From: Treponema sp.
GTDB lineage: Bacteria > Spirochaetota > Spirochaetia > Treponematales > Breznakiellaceae
Assembly (NCBI GenBank): GCA_031281555.1
Contig: JAITFK010000212.1
Span: 1 to 49,455 of the forward strand
Direction: 5' to 3'
DNA length: 49,455 bases
Shown here: one piece after another, positions 7,056 through 16,332 of the stretch
Layout of the letters: each line of letters opens with the position of its first letter
Numbering within the stretch: position 1 is the first letter of the stretch
Program-made: the position numbers and the translations under genes
Notes under the pieces: model-generated
The model's database searches: none
Told to the model about the DNA's origin: nothing
What the model saw: only the letters and a program-made list of their open reading frames with translations

Positions 7056-9270
7056 TGTTTCCTCCGATTAATTCATTTACAGCTTCAAGCAGGTTATGAT
7101 TATTAAATGAATTTTTGATAATATAACGCGACGCGCCGAGCGTAAAAGCCTTTTTTTGGTCTTCATCATCCGCTTTGGATGAAATAACAATAACAGGAAT
7201 ACCTGAAAGCTCATTGTTCTTTTTTATATTTTCCACAAGCATAAAACCGTCCATGACAGGCATATTTATATCGGTGCATACAAGATCATACTGTTTTGCC
7301 TTAAGAGCTTTAAGAGCCTGAGCGCCGTCAGCGGCAGTATCAACAAGGTAACCTTCCGATGTTAGAATATCGCTTTCAATTTCACGTGTCGGCGTTGAAT
7401 CATCTACAACAAGAATTGACTTTCGTAAATTCTCAAACTCTACAGTTCGTTTTTTCATGTCAATTGTTTTTATGCGTTTTGCCATTTTTATTACAGTAGG
7501 AATATGCATGACGCTTACCATTTCATAATCTTCATTAAGGATAATACCGGAAAATAAAGACATATTTTCCATAAAAGCAGGCATTGTTTTCAGCATCACG
7601 GCTCTCATACTGTCAATATTGTCAACCGCAATCGCCGCAATATCTTCATATGAGCGGACAATAACAATAAAAATAGTGTCGCGCAGCCTGTCAGTTTCCG
7701 CGTTAATACGTAAAATATTGCTTAAATAAAAAAGTTTTATTATATGTCCGTTATATTTAATTTCAGGACGGTCAACAACTGTAATAATATCTTCCCTGTT
7801 TAATAGCATTATTGTTTCAACAAAATTCGCGGGTATAATAAAACGTAAACCTCCGCATTCAACAGGGAATCCCATGAGGACAGCTATGGAAAGGGGAACC
7901 ATGATTGTAAAAGTTGTACCTTTTCCAAATACGCTTTCTACTACTATACTGCCTTTTAAAGCTTCAATACTGTCGCGTACAACGTCCAGTCCTACGCCTC
8001 TTCCGGAAATGCTGCTAACTTTTCCTGATGTTGAAAAACCGCTTTTAAAAATAAAACTTATCAACTCCTCATTGGAAATAGAAACGGCGGCTGCTTCTGA
8101 AACAAGGCCTTCTTTTATTACCTTTTGTCTTATTTTTTCATGATCAATTCCGTGTCCGTCATCTGAAATTACAATCTTCATGCTGCCGCTTTCGCGTGAA
8201 CATGTTATGGAAAGGTTTCCTGTTTCGTCTTTTCCCGCCGCAATTCTTTCACTTGGCGTTTCAATTCCATGATCGATTGAGTTACGAACCATGTGCATAA
8301 AAACATCGGAAAGGCCTTCAATAATGTTTTTATCAATTTCGTTTTCTTTTCCTGTAATGGTAAAATGCACTTTCTTTCCCAATTCCTGTGAAAGTTCATA
8401 AACATAACGCGGATAACTGTCGAAAATTGTAGAAAGCGGAAGAGTTCTGAGTGAGATTACGCTGTTATAAGCGCCGGTTATGCTGTTTCCCGCGTCAATT
8501 GAATAATTTTTTATAGAAGAATTTAATCGGTCTCCAAGCCGTTCCAACTTTCTTAAGTTTGACGCAAGCGGAAGATCCTGTTTAATGTGATCTTTTATTA
8601 GTTTGGAATATTCCTTTAACGATTTATTGAATAATTCGCTTTCTTTTAAAATGCTTTTTGCGGCTATCTCCAGCGATTGTAATGAAGCGATACTTTTTAT
8701 AATTAAATTTATTTTATCAAGAGACAAACGTATACTATTGCTTTTCGCGTCTTTTTTTGTTTCTTTTTTGTTTTTTTCCGTGTTGTCTTCAGTTTCATGT
8801 TGATTATTTTGAGCAGAAATTTCTCCGTTATGAAGACCGGTATATTCTTTTTGTTCGTTAACGGTTTCCGGCAGTGAAAAATCTTCATTTGCCGCCAAAA
8901 GCGAAAGATTTTTTACATACTCGTTGATTTCAATATTGTCGTTTTTAGTCTGTTGAATTTCTCCAAATCCTGATTTTATTAAATCAAGAGAAAAAAGGAC
9001 AAGTTTTACGGCGTTTTCAGAAAGTCCGATACGCTGTTCCCTGAAAGCGACAAAGATACTTTCAAGAGAATGGCTTAACTCTTCTATACGCTTAAATTCA
9101 AGCATACGCGAAGAGCCTTTCAGCGTATGCAGCGCACGAAGAAGGGTTGCAAGATCATCTTCAACCGAAAGACCGTCTTTAATATCAAAGATCAAAGTCT
9201 CAACAAGGTTAACATTTTCAAGCCCTTCTTCGGTATATTTTTTAATATATTTGTCTTTGTCAATAGCCAT
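7045..9270 (-). CDS. cheA: Hybrid CheA histidine kinase with C-terminal receiver domain
   Basis: This 741-residue protein has an N-terminal HPt domain with the phosphorylatable histidine H48 (ALHTLKGSSRML), an acidic, lysine-rich linker (130-180), a dimerisation region, and a CheA-type ATPase domain (about 300-460; N box HMVRNSIDHGIE, G1 ISDDGHGID, G2 SGRGVGLDVV). A CheW-like domain (about 465-600) and a receiver domain with aspartate D667 (CTDINMP) follow. The linker shows no clear P2 domain. CheA kinases with their own receiver are known from non-flagellar systems such as Myxococcus FrzE. It lies 1 bp after an MCP gene and overlaps the receiver-cyclase gene, so it probably phosphorylates that protein; its own receiver may be a phosphate sink or a competing output (inference). 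Confidence 0.94.
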   Translation of the reverse strand: MAIDKDKYIKKYTEEGLENVNLVETLIFDIKDGLSVEDDLATLLRALHTLKGSSRMLEFKRIEELSHSLESIFVAFREQRIGLSENAVKLVLFSLDLIKSGFGEIQQTKNDNIEINEYVKNLSLLAANEDFSLPETVNEQKEYTGLHNGEISAQNNQHETEDNTEKNKKETKKDAKSNSIRLSLDKINLIIKSIASLQSLEIAAKSILKESELFNKSLKEYSKLIKDHIKQDLPLASNLRKLERLGDRLNSSIKNYSIDAGNSITGAYNSVISLRTLPLSTIFDSYPRYVYELSQELGKKVHFTITGKENEIDKNIIEGLSDVFMHMVRNSIDHGIETPSERIAAGKDETGNLSITCSRESGSMKIVISDDGHGIDHEKIRQKVIKEGLVSEAAAVSISNEELISFIFKSGFSTSGKVSSISGRGVGLDVVRDSIEALKGSIVVESVFGKGTTFTIMVPLSIAVLMGFPVECGGLRFIIPANFVETIMLLNREDIITVVDRPEIKYNGHIIKLFYLSNILRINAETDRLRDTIFIVIVRSYEDIAAIAVDNIDSMRAVMLKTMPAFMENMSLFSGIILNEDYEMVSVMHIPTVIKMAKRIKTIDMKKRTVEFENLRKSILVVDDSTPTREIESDILTSEGYLVDTAADGAQALKALKAKQYDLVCTDINMPVMDGFMLVENIKKNNELSGIPVIVISSKADDEDQKKAFTLGASRYIIKNSFNNHNLLEAVNELIGGNSVR

Positions 9271-9271
9271 T

Positions 9272-10801
9272 TTATTCTGTTTGTACCTTTGCTTCTCCCT
9301 GTGAATTGGTAAGCAAAGCGCCGAGTTTTTCTATCAGCTGTGAAAGATCTTCGGCCGATGAAGTTGCGACTCTTGTTGACTGTAAAAAATTAGAAAGACC
9401 CTTGGAAATATCCGTTATAGCAATATTTATCTGCTCTGTTGATTTTTGTTGTTTCTGGGTTGATACCGTTATTGTCTGCGCCTGGTTAGCTGTTATTTCA
9501 GCGCCGGAACGGACTTCACGGAATATATCTTCAAGTTCTTTTATAAGGTTGTTGCCTTCGTTGATCTTGTCGGCGCTTTCTTCGCTGGAAATGATCAATG
9601 AAGACGAAGAGCTTTGAATTTCCTCCGCTTGATCGCGTATTTGTTTTGTAAGCGAGGCAATATCGTCAGCAAGCCGGTTTACCTCGCTTGCGACTACAGC
9701 GAAACGTTTTCCTTTTTCCCCGGCGCTCGCCGCTTCAAGAGCGGCGTTAAAGGCGATAACCTTTGTTTGATCTGTAATTGTATTTATGGATTTAATAATG
9801 TCGCGTATTTTCGCGATTTTGTTCCCAAGAGCGATGATTCCTGAAATAATACCGTCGTTTTTTTTCTTGATATCTTCAAGTTGATTTACATTGCGTTCAA
9901 GGACAGAAAAACCCTGAATAACATCGTTTTCCATTTTGGAGGCGATGGTAGCGACGCTGTTTGTTTTAGCGGCTATTTCAACAGCGATCTGCGTATTTTC
10001 ATTGATTGTTCTTTCAATTTCCTCAATGCTTGCGGCTTGATTATTCGCGGTAGAAAAAATATCTTTGGACGAAAGGAAAATTTCATCTGTAGATTTTCTG
10101 ATTGTATCCGCCATGTCTCTTGTTTGTTCAACCGTTCTGGAAGCAGCTTCAGACGCGGAGCTTTCGACTTTTATAATATTGCTCATTAGCGCAAGGTGGC
10201 GTTTACTGGCCATACTGGCAATTATGCCCCCTACTATCATTCCCATGACACGGAAAGTTTCATTGTAAAGCGGAAAACGTACATCTATGGTTTTTGAATC
10301 AACCATAAAATAGTAAGGTAAATCAATAACATTTCTGTTTACGATAATGACTATTGAATAGCAGATACCGGCGTATATACCGGAATAAATCGCGCATGAA
10401 GAGCTGTATCTGAAACAGCCTGTCAGAATTAACATAAGGTAGAACATAGCTAAAATGGAAAGAAAAGAAACAGGCGGATAGTTTTCATAATATGTACAAA
10501 TGACCCAAATACTCACGCTGATGATTGTCATATCAAGAGTAACGCAGAAATATTTATACGCTCTGTGAAGTACTTCTTTTTTACGTAAATAAAATAATAA
10601 AAATAACGAATACAGAAAAAAGATAACAGTACAAACATGGGTACGCCATGGAAGATACCCGTAGCCTTCTATGTTTCTGGCTATGGAAATGACCGGTATA
10701 CCGGCTGCATAAATGAAAGCGAGCGTAAGACGGAAATAGTTAATTATTTTTTCGCTGTCGCATTCATCGTTTTTAATTCTTTCCCTGATTTCACTCTGCA
10801 T
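9272..10801 (-). CDS. Methyl-accepting chemotaxis protein with polytopic membrane sensor region
   Basis: This encodes 509 residues. The first 205 form about six hydrophobic helices with very short loops and no large periplasmic ligand domain, followed directly by a methyl-accepting signalling domain. The hairpin tip reads TKVIAFNAALEAASAGEKG, a variant of the standard tip in which the usual NLLALNAAIEAA pattern is altered. Such membrane-embedded sensors may respond to membrane state, a small hydrophobic molecule or a partner protein. The stop lies 1 bp before cheA and the start overlaps the neighbouring MCP gene by 11 bp. Both MCPs share the tip variant, which suggests that they work with the local CheA and CheW proteins. 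Confidence 0.92.
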   Translation of the reverse strand: MQSEIRERIKNDECDSEKIINYFRLTLAFIYAAGIPVISIARNIEGYGYLPWRTHVCTVIFFLYSLFLLFYLRKKEVLHRAYKYFCVTLDMTIISVSIWVICTYYENYPPVSFLSILAMFYLMLILTGCFRYSSSCAIYSGIYAGICYSIVIIVNRNVIDLPYYFMVDSKTIDVRFPLYNETFRVMGMIVGGIIASMASKRHLALMSNIIKVESSASEAASRTVEQTRDMADTIRKSTDEIFLSSKDIFSTANNQAASIEEIERTINENTQIAVEIAAKTNSVATIASKMENDVIQGFSVLERNVNQLEDIKKKNDGIISGIIALGNKIAKIRDIIKSINTITDQTKVIAFNAALEAASAGEKGKRFAVVASEVNRLADDIASLTKQIRDQAEEIQSSSSSLIISSEESADKINEGNNLIKELEDIFREVRSGAEITANQAQTITVSTQKQQKSTEQINIAITDISKGLSNFLQSTRVATSSAEDLSQLIEKLGALLTNSQGEAKVQTE

Positions 10802-12797
10802 TTAATATCTCCTTATCTGTGGTTTTGTATTTTGAAAGAGTTTCTTTTAATACAACTGACATATTATTCAGTTTATCAATTGCGGAAGACGCCATTGAGG
10901 TGGCGGAAACAAATTGATTTACGCTTCCAGATATTTCTTTTAACGCAGTAAAAATCTGGGCGGAAGCCAGTTCCTGCTGTTTGCTGATGCTGGAAATATG
11001 CATGGAATGGACAGCTACATTTTCCGAAGCCTCTACAATATTTTCAAATACTTTTTTCTGCTCAACTATCCTGTTAAAACCTTCATCAATTGTACGGGAG
11101 CCGTTATCTGCTTCTGTAACAAGAATTTGAGAAGCATCCTGAAGTTCAGTAATTTTTTCTTTTATCTCTGAAACTGAATCTACTACATTATCCGCAAACC
11201 GCCGTATTTCACCTGCTACAACCGAAAAACGCGTACCTGCTTCTCCTGATGATGCAGCTTCAAGCGCCGCGTTAAAGGCAATCAATTTTGTTTTGTCCGC
11301 TATTACGTTGATAAGGTGGACAGTTTCATTAATACTGGAAAGTATGTCCGCAAGGTTTTTTATATTTTCGATTATTTTGGCGTTTTGCAGCTTTATTTCT
11401 TTCATCATATTTTCGTTTGCGTCGCGCAGACTTGCGCCTTTTCTGCTGAGTTCCTGCGTATGAGCCGCTATAACCGCTACCTCTTCGGTTTTTTTTGCGG
11501 CTTGTACGGAAATGTTTCTGTTGTTTTCCATTGTGCTGACAATTTCCCCAACGCTGGTCGATTGTTTGTTGGCGGTAGTTGTTATTTCTTTCGCCGATGT
11601 TGAAAGATCAATTACGGCAGTAGAAACCATATTGGCGTTTTCTGTGAACGATGAGAAAGCAGTATTCAGTTTATTCAGGAAAGCTCCGAGAGCTTTCATC
11701 AATTCGCCCATTTCGTCGCTTGTCACGACTTCAATCCTGGAAGTTAAATCATTATTATCCAGTTTCTGAAAAACTATTCCGATAGTTTGAGTTGATATAT
11801 GAAGATAATGTACAGTAATAATAATAAATAAAAATGCCAGAATAATCGCCAATAGCGCTGTAGTAAGCGATATGGAAAAATGCCGTATATAACTGTTTAT
11901 TCTGTTTGAAATTAAGCTCTCAAGTCTTTCAAAAGACGCTACCTGAAGGCGGTATGCCGCATTATTAGCATGACTTGATGTTTCGTATAACGCGGGAATT
12001 ATTTGCATGTTATTTTCAGTGTTATCAATAATATATTCAGCAGATTTTGCGAAATATTCCATTCTGTCATAACAGGTTTTTAAAAGAAGCTCAAATGTAT
12101 CAAGGTTTTCGATATTGCGGGAATTCAGCGTTTTTATCTTGTCAAATCTGCTCCGTATTCTTACATTATCCGAATGCATTAATAGTTCAACATTTAATTT
12201 AAATTCTTCTTTTCGCTTTTGTGTAAACGCGCCTGTTTCTATGGTTCTAAGTAAATTCCCGATTGTAACAAGCCTGTTTTGCGCCTGGGGCAATTCATGG
12301 ATAGCCGCAGCGATAAGGTATGCGCTTTCAAGTTCGCTGTCTGTAACCAATCCTGATATATCTCCGACATAAATAATTAAATTATAAATATCTTCCATAA
12401 TTACTTTATATGCCCAAAGAATTGTTTCTTTTATTTTTGTATTTTCCAAATGCTCCCAATTTTCAGAAAGCGATTTCATGGAAACAATGAGAGTTTCATC
12501 TCCGAAATATTTTGTATATTTTTCATTTAACTCATCAAGCAAATCAGAAGTGTATTGTTTGGAAAATTCCAAATCACCCGGATCGAGATCGACTGTAAAC
12601 CTGACATATTGCGGAATAATCTGCATAAGTGAAATCGCGGGACGTAAAACTTCAATGCCGCTTAATTCTATTCTGTCTTTTTTTATTGAAGCGTAAGATG
12701 ATGATATAATTGAATAAAATAATATTCCAAGCGGTAATAAAAATGCTGCCACGCTTATTGTCAATTTAGTTGTTATTCTTAAATTTTTAAGACTCAT
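10791..12797 (-). CDS. Methyl-accepting chemotaxis protein with large periplasmic sensor
   Basis: This 668-residue transducer has one membrane helix (about 12-34), a mainly helical periplasmic domain of about 270 residues, a second helix (about 306-332), a HAMP domain (about 333-385) and a cytoplasmic signalling coiled coil. The tip reads TKLIAFNAALEAASSGEAG, nearly the same as in the adjacent MCP. The periplasmic part resembles a long four-helix bundle, but I cannot assign a ligand. It overlaps cheR upstream and the second MCP downstream by 11 bp each. A working guess is that it senses a periplasmic signal linked to the co-transcribed TonB-dependent uptake system. Confidence 0.93.
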   Translation of the reverse strand: MSLKNLRITTKLTISVAAFLLPLGILFYSIISSSYASIKKDRIELSGIEVLRPAISLMQIIPQYVRFTVDLDPGDLEFSKQYTSDLLDELNEKYTKYFGDETLIVSMKSLSENWEHLENTKIKETILWAYKVIMEDIYNLIIYVGDISGLVTDSELESAYLIAAAIHELPQAQNRLVTIGNLLRTIETGAFTQKRKEEFKLNVELLMHSDNVRIRSRFDKIKTLNSRNIENLDTFELLLKTCYDRMEYFAKSAEYIIDNTENNMQIIPALYETSSHANNAAYRLQVASFERLESLISNRINSYIRHFSISLTTALLAIILAFLFIIITVHYLHISTQTIGIVFQKLDNNDLTSRIEVVTSDEMGELMKALGAFLNKLNTAFSSFTENANMVSTAVIDLSTSAKEITTTANKQSTSVGEIVSTMENNRNISVQAAKKTEEVAVIAAHTQELSRKGASLRDANENMMKEIKLQNAKIIENIKNLADILSSINETVHLINVIADKTKLIAFNAALEAASSGEAGTRFSVVAGEIRRFADNVVDSVSEIKEKITELQDASQILVTEADNGSRTIDEGFNRIVEQKKVFENIVEASENVAVHSMHISSISKQQELASAQIFTALKEISGSVNQFVSATSMASSAIDKLNNMSVVLKETLSKYKTTDKEILNAE

Positions 12798-14352
12798 TTT
12801 TTACCTCTTGTTTTAATGTCAATTTCTTTTTAAGAATTCTTAAAAAATAATCCGGTGAAAACCCGCCCATAAAGCATTCATAATTGTCCTTGTTGATCTG
12901 TTTATCTGTCTGCGAAAGCTCAATACTTTCAATTGCCTTTTTTATTTTATATTCATAACTTGTCCTGTTACTTTCGGCGGAGAGGGATACAATTCTGTAA
13001 TAAGCGGGCCAGAAAAATTTATTCTTGACAGCGGCTTCATGGAAACAGTTAAGAGCTTCTTCTCCCTGTTTAAGCATAAAATAATATTCACCGCGTAAAA
13101 ACTTAGTGTATGCTCCAGAATTTGATTTTTCAAGGAGAGTTAAAATCATGTTTGCAATGTCAAAATACTGATTATGTAAATAATAAAGAGCAGCCGCCGC
13201 AAAACAGCTTCCCGAAATTGAATTTGTATCTCCGTTATTAAGCGTATCCAGTACATTTTCCGCGTTTTGTTTTCCTTCTTCATGTTTTATTATAACGTTA
13301 ATTTCGTTTAAGTTTATGAGAAGCCGCGTATGCTTTAGCGTTTGCGCAGGTGAAGATTTTGTATGTATGGGATCTGTTTGTGAATATTCTCTTTTTTCTT
13401 CATAAGTTTTATTTGCGTTGAAAATACTTTTATTATACGATTTTTGGGCGGGAATATTTATTGGATTCCATTCAGGCACTGGCAAACTTAATGCGCTGTT
13501 TATTTTCTTAAAATAAAAAGTTTTGGATGAACAGCAGTTTAAAAGCAGAGGATGCTTTACAGAAGAAGTTTCCGAGATTCCCAAAAAAAGAAGTCCGTTA
13601 TTATAAAGTGAATCCGCCAGATTATTAATTACATTAAACCTGTTTTTTGTTGAAAAATAAATTAATGAATTCCTGAAAAAAATTATATCATACTGCTTTT
13701 CTAGACCGCGCATTATATTATGAGGAAAAAAACGTATCTTGCTTTGTATACTAGGGGAAATAACATACTCATCTTTGTCTTGAATAAGATATGAATAAAG
13801 AATATGTCTCCAGTTCGCGGAATTGTCTCTAATGGTGTTTAACGTATAACGGGCTTTTCTTGCTGTTTCTATGGCTTCAAGATTGACATCAAAAGCATCT
13901 ATAGAAAAATCAATATTAAGCCCGTTTCTGGAATAATAATCAAATAACATCGCGATGCTGTAAGCTTCACAGCCGGAAGAAACTGCCGCCGAGCATATCT
14001 GAACAGGACGGTTTAATTCGGCAAACCGGGGCATAAGCTCTGTTAAAAGTTCGAAATGCTCGCCTTCTCTGAAAAAATAAGTTTCACTGACAGTCAGGAA
14101 TTTTGAAATTTTAAAAATTTGTTCGCGTGATGTCAGTAGTTTTTCATAGGAAGCCGGATCTTCAATAAAAGAAGAACCGCATGTTTTTTCGAGATATTTA
14201 TTCAAATTTTGAAGAGCTTCGCTTCTTGCCCTTATTCCAAGTATATGTTCAATCCGGTAATATAAAAACAACAGGGAAGGACTTGAAAGTACCTCCGCAG
14301 AAATTTCAACGGGAACTTCATCCGGTAAAACTACAGCCGTGTTTAATACCAT
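12787..14352 (-). CDS. cheR: CheR-type MCP methyltransferase with C-terminal TPR-like extension
   Basis: This 521-residue protein uses S-adenosylmethionine to methylate glutamates on MCPs. The N-terminal half (about 1-285) is CheR: the N-terminal helical part contains SETYFFREGEHF, and the SAM site is VSSGCEAYSIAM in place of the more usual CSTGEEPYS. The acidic FDVNLEAIETARKARY and FFRNSLIYF segments follow. The C-terminal half (about 385-490) contains helical repeats of TPR type (FLRGEYYFMLKQGEEALNCF). CheR-TPR fusions occur mostly in alternative, non-flagellar chemosensory systems. It overlaps the MCP gene by 11 bp and sits 6 bp after cheB. Confidence 0.92.
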   Translation of the reverse strand: MVLNTAVVLPDEVPVEISAEVLSSPSLLFLYYRIEHILGIRARSEALQNLNKYLEKTCGSSFIEDPASYEKLLTSREQIFKISKFLTVSETYFFREGEHFELLTELMPRFAELNRPVQICSAAVSSGCEAYSIAMLFDYYSRNGLNIDFSIDAFDVNLEAIETARKARYTLNTIRDNSANWRHILYSYLIQDKDEYVISPSIQSKIRFFPHNIMRGLEKQYDIIFFRNSLIYFSTKNRFNVINNLADSLYNNGLLFLGISETSSVKHPLLLNCCSSKTFYFKKINSALSLPVPEWNPINIPAQKSYNKSIFNANKTYEEKREYSQTDPIHTKSSPAQTLKHTRLLINLNEINVIIKHEEGKQNAENVLDTLNNGDTNSISGSCFAAAALYYLHNQYFDIANMILTLLEKSNSGAYTKFLRGEYYFMLKQGEEALNCFHEAAVKNKFFWPAYYRIVSLSAESNRTSYEYKIKKAIESIELSQTDKQINKDNYECFMGGFSPDYFLRILKKKLTLKQEVKNES

Positions 14353-14358
14353 AACATA

Positions 14359-15360
14359 TTAATCCGAATTTGCAAGCGATACTAATTTATCCGCAATTTC
14401 ATTCAGCGGTAATATAAACTCTACACAGCCTGTTTCAATAGCGGCCTGAGGCATTCCGAAAATCATTGATGAAGTTTCATCCTGCGCGATAGTTATACCG
14501 CCCGCCTTCTTTACAAACCGTGTTCCCTCGGCGCCGTCGTTACCCATGCCTGTAAGCACTATACTGACAAGAGAATTCCTGTAAATATCTGAAGCGCTTT
14601 TAAACAATATATCCGCGGAAGGTTTCTGATTATTTACAGGTTCGCCGTTATCAAAAGCAATACCTGAATTATTTATAATAATGTGCTTGTCTGTCGGTGC
14701 TACATATACATTGCCGCCGCAGGGTATTGTCCCTTCTTCGGCAAGCTGTATTTTAAGACGTGAATATCCGTTAAGCCATTGCACGAAGCTTTTGTCAAAT
14801 CCTGACGTATTATGCTGTACAAGTAAAATCGGTACCGGAAAGTTTTCAGGAAGAGCGGAACAAAGATGACATAACGCCATTGGGCCGCCTGTAGAGGAAG
14901 CGATTGTAACGCAGTTAATTGTTTTTGCGGCTGCGATGTTACTGTCTGCTTCATTGCGTATTGAAGATTCCTTATTCAGTTTTGATATCTGTTTAAACAG
15001 TCTGAATATCTCATCACGTTTAACATCGCTTAATTGGGAAGTAAACAGATCTTTCGCGAGAAAATCATGCGCTCCGTTAGCTATGGCGTCATACGCCATT
15101 TTCGCGGTATCGTGAGTGCTTATTACTACAATACCGCAGGAACTTGTTTTCCTTATTTCCGTGATAGCGTCAAGCCCGTTCATTACGGGCATTTCTATAT
15201 CCATTGTGATAAGATCAGGGGAAAGCTCTCTCGCCTTGTTTACGCTGTCCTGTCCGTTTTCCGCTTCACCGATAATTTCAAAAGACCCTTCGCTTTCAAG
15301 AAAATCCCTTAAAATTCCCCGTGCAAGAGAACTGTCGTCTGTAATTAATATCTTTATCAT
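14359..15360 (-). CDS. cheB: CheB-type MCP methylesterase/response regulator
   Basis: This 333-residue protein has a receiver domain (1-120; phospho-acceptor D54 in ITMDIEMPVMNG) and a C-terminal methylesterase domain. The catalytic triad is visible: serine in ASSTGGP, histidine in VQHNTSGF and aspartate in TGMGNDGAEG. It removes methyl groups from MCP glutamates when CheA phosphorylates it, opposing CheR to give adaptation. Its start overlaps the cheW stop by 4 bp, and cheR follows after 6 bp. Together with CheR it shows the array keeps full methylation-based adaptation, even though no CheC, CheD or CheX gene is present. Confidence 0.95.
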   Translation of the reverse strand: MIKILITDDSSLARGILRDFLESEGSFEIIGEAENGQDSVNKARELSPDLITMDIEMPVMNGLDAITEIRKTSSCGIVVISTHDTAKMAYDAIANGAHDFLAKDLFTSQLSDVKRDEIFRLFKQISKLNKESSIRNEADSNIAAAKTINCVTIASSTGGPMALCHLCSALPENFPVPILLVQHNTSGFDKSFVQWLNGYSRLKIQLAEEGTIPCGGNVYVAPTDKHIIINNSGIAFDNGEPVNNQKPSADILFKSASDIYRNSLVSIVLTGMGNDGAEGTRFVKKAGGITIAQDETSSMIFGMPQAAIETGCVEFILPLNEIADKLVSLANSD

Positions 15361-15797
15361 TCTAGTTCCTTTTGCAGGTTTTGTATTAAAACTTCAGGAT
15401 TAAGGAATAAAAACATATTTTTGTCCTGCCTATCCGGTTCAAACAAAATTCCGCTGAAAACACGTGAAATTTTAATCTTGTCCAGTATTTTAGGCATTGA
15501 ATATATTCTTTCTTCCGGAATATTTATTTCATGTTCTATTTCCGTGGTAAGTAAAATGGTTTTATTTTTAATGATGCCGTTGTTTTCGTCATTCATATTA
15601 TTTCTAAGAATTATTCCATGACGTGGAGTTTCACCTGTGTAATCAAAAAGGATGGGAAGGGAAATATATGTATTATGGTTTTCGCTGTTATGTTCGATCT
15701 TTTTATCGCTATTACCGGAGTAAAGCATAATGGAAGAAATATAGGTTATCGGAATCGCAAGATAAAAATTTCCATAGGCACTCAAAAATACTCTCAT
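15357..15797 (-). CDS. Short, divergent CheW-like coupling protein
   Basis: This 146-residue protein has a weakly CheW-like pattern: a start with YGNFYLAIPITYISSIMLY, which matches the opening strand of CheW domains, and LPILFDYTG where CheW proteins have the conserved LGxLL region. It is diverged and I would not be surprised if sensitive searches scored it weakly. It overlaps the neighbouring cheW by 4 bp and cheB by 4 bp. CheW proteins link MCPs to CheA, and two different ones here might form mixed rings in the array or serve separate receptors. Confidence 0.7.
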   Translation of the reverse strand: MRVFLSAYGNFYLAIPITYISSIMLYSGNSDKKIEHNSENHNTYISLPILFDYTGETPRHGIILRNNMNDENNGIIKNKTILLTTEIEHEINIPEERIYSMPKILDKIKISRVFSGILFEPDRQDKNMFLFLNPEVLIQNLQKELE

Positions 15798-16285
15798 TGC
15801 GGGCCTATATCCTCTTTTACATGTGATAAAATTTTTTTAATATCCAGAATAAAAACATCACTGCCGTTCCAGCTAAATGAAGACTGAACAGCTTCCGTTA
15901 AATCATTTGAGCCGGCGTTTCTTTCAACATTAAGCAATTTTTCCTGCTGTATGCCGGTAATTCCCATTACATCATCAATAAGAAAAGCGATACGATCAAT
16001 ATCGTCTTTTATAATCAATACCTTACCTCGGGGACTTGGAGTATTGTGAAACAGAAGTCCGATATCGAATAACGCGTATGGTATTGAATAACGGTTTATA
16101 ACGCCTAATATATAAGGCGGCATAAGCGGCAGGGGATATACCGTATCAAAAAGCGCAATTTCTCCTATGTAATGTGACGGAAAACTGTAAAATCTGTTCA
16201 TTAACGAGAAAATCAATTGTTTTTCATCTTCTGAATTTTCATGCGATATTGCAGTACCGTTTGAAGATTCCGTCATATCCGGCAT
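15794..16285 (-). CDS. cheW: CheW-like coupling protein, first gene of the operon
   Basis: This 163-residue protein fits CheW: after a polar leader of about 25 residues come SLMNRFYSFPSHYIGEIALF and VYPLPLMPPYILGVINRYSIP, the latter close to the CheW signature in which a conserved glycine-valine-isoleucine-asparagine segment leads to the LFDIGLLF strand. It physically couples receptors to CheA. ATG at 16285 has an excellent ribosome-binding site (GGGGAGG) and sits about 48 bp from a good promoter, so it is the likely first gene of the long operon. It overlaps the second cheW by 4 bp. Confidence 0.88.
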   Translation of the reverse strand: MPDMTESSNGTAISHENSEDEKQLIFSLMNRFYSFPSHYIGEIALFDTVYPLPLMPPYILGVINRYSIPYALFDIGLLFHNTPSPRGKVLIIKDDIDRIAFLIDDVMGITGIQQEKLLNVERNAGSNDLTEAVQSSFSWNGSDVFILDIKKILSHVKEDIGPQ

Positions 16286-16332
16286 ATTTCCTCCCCTTAA
16301 AAAACCCTATTGGATCTTAAAGGATTCATATA

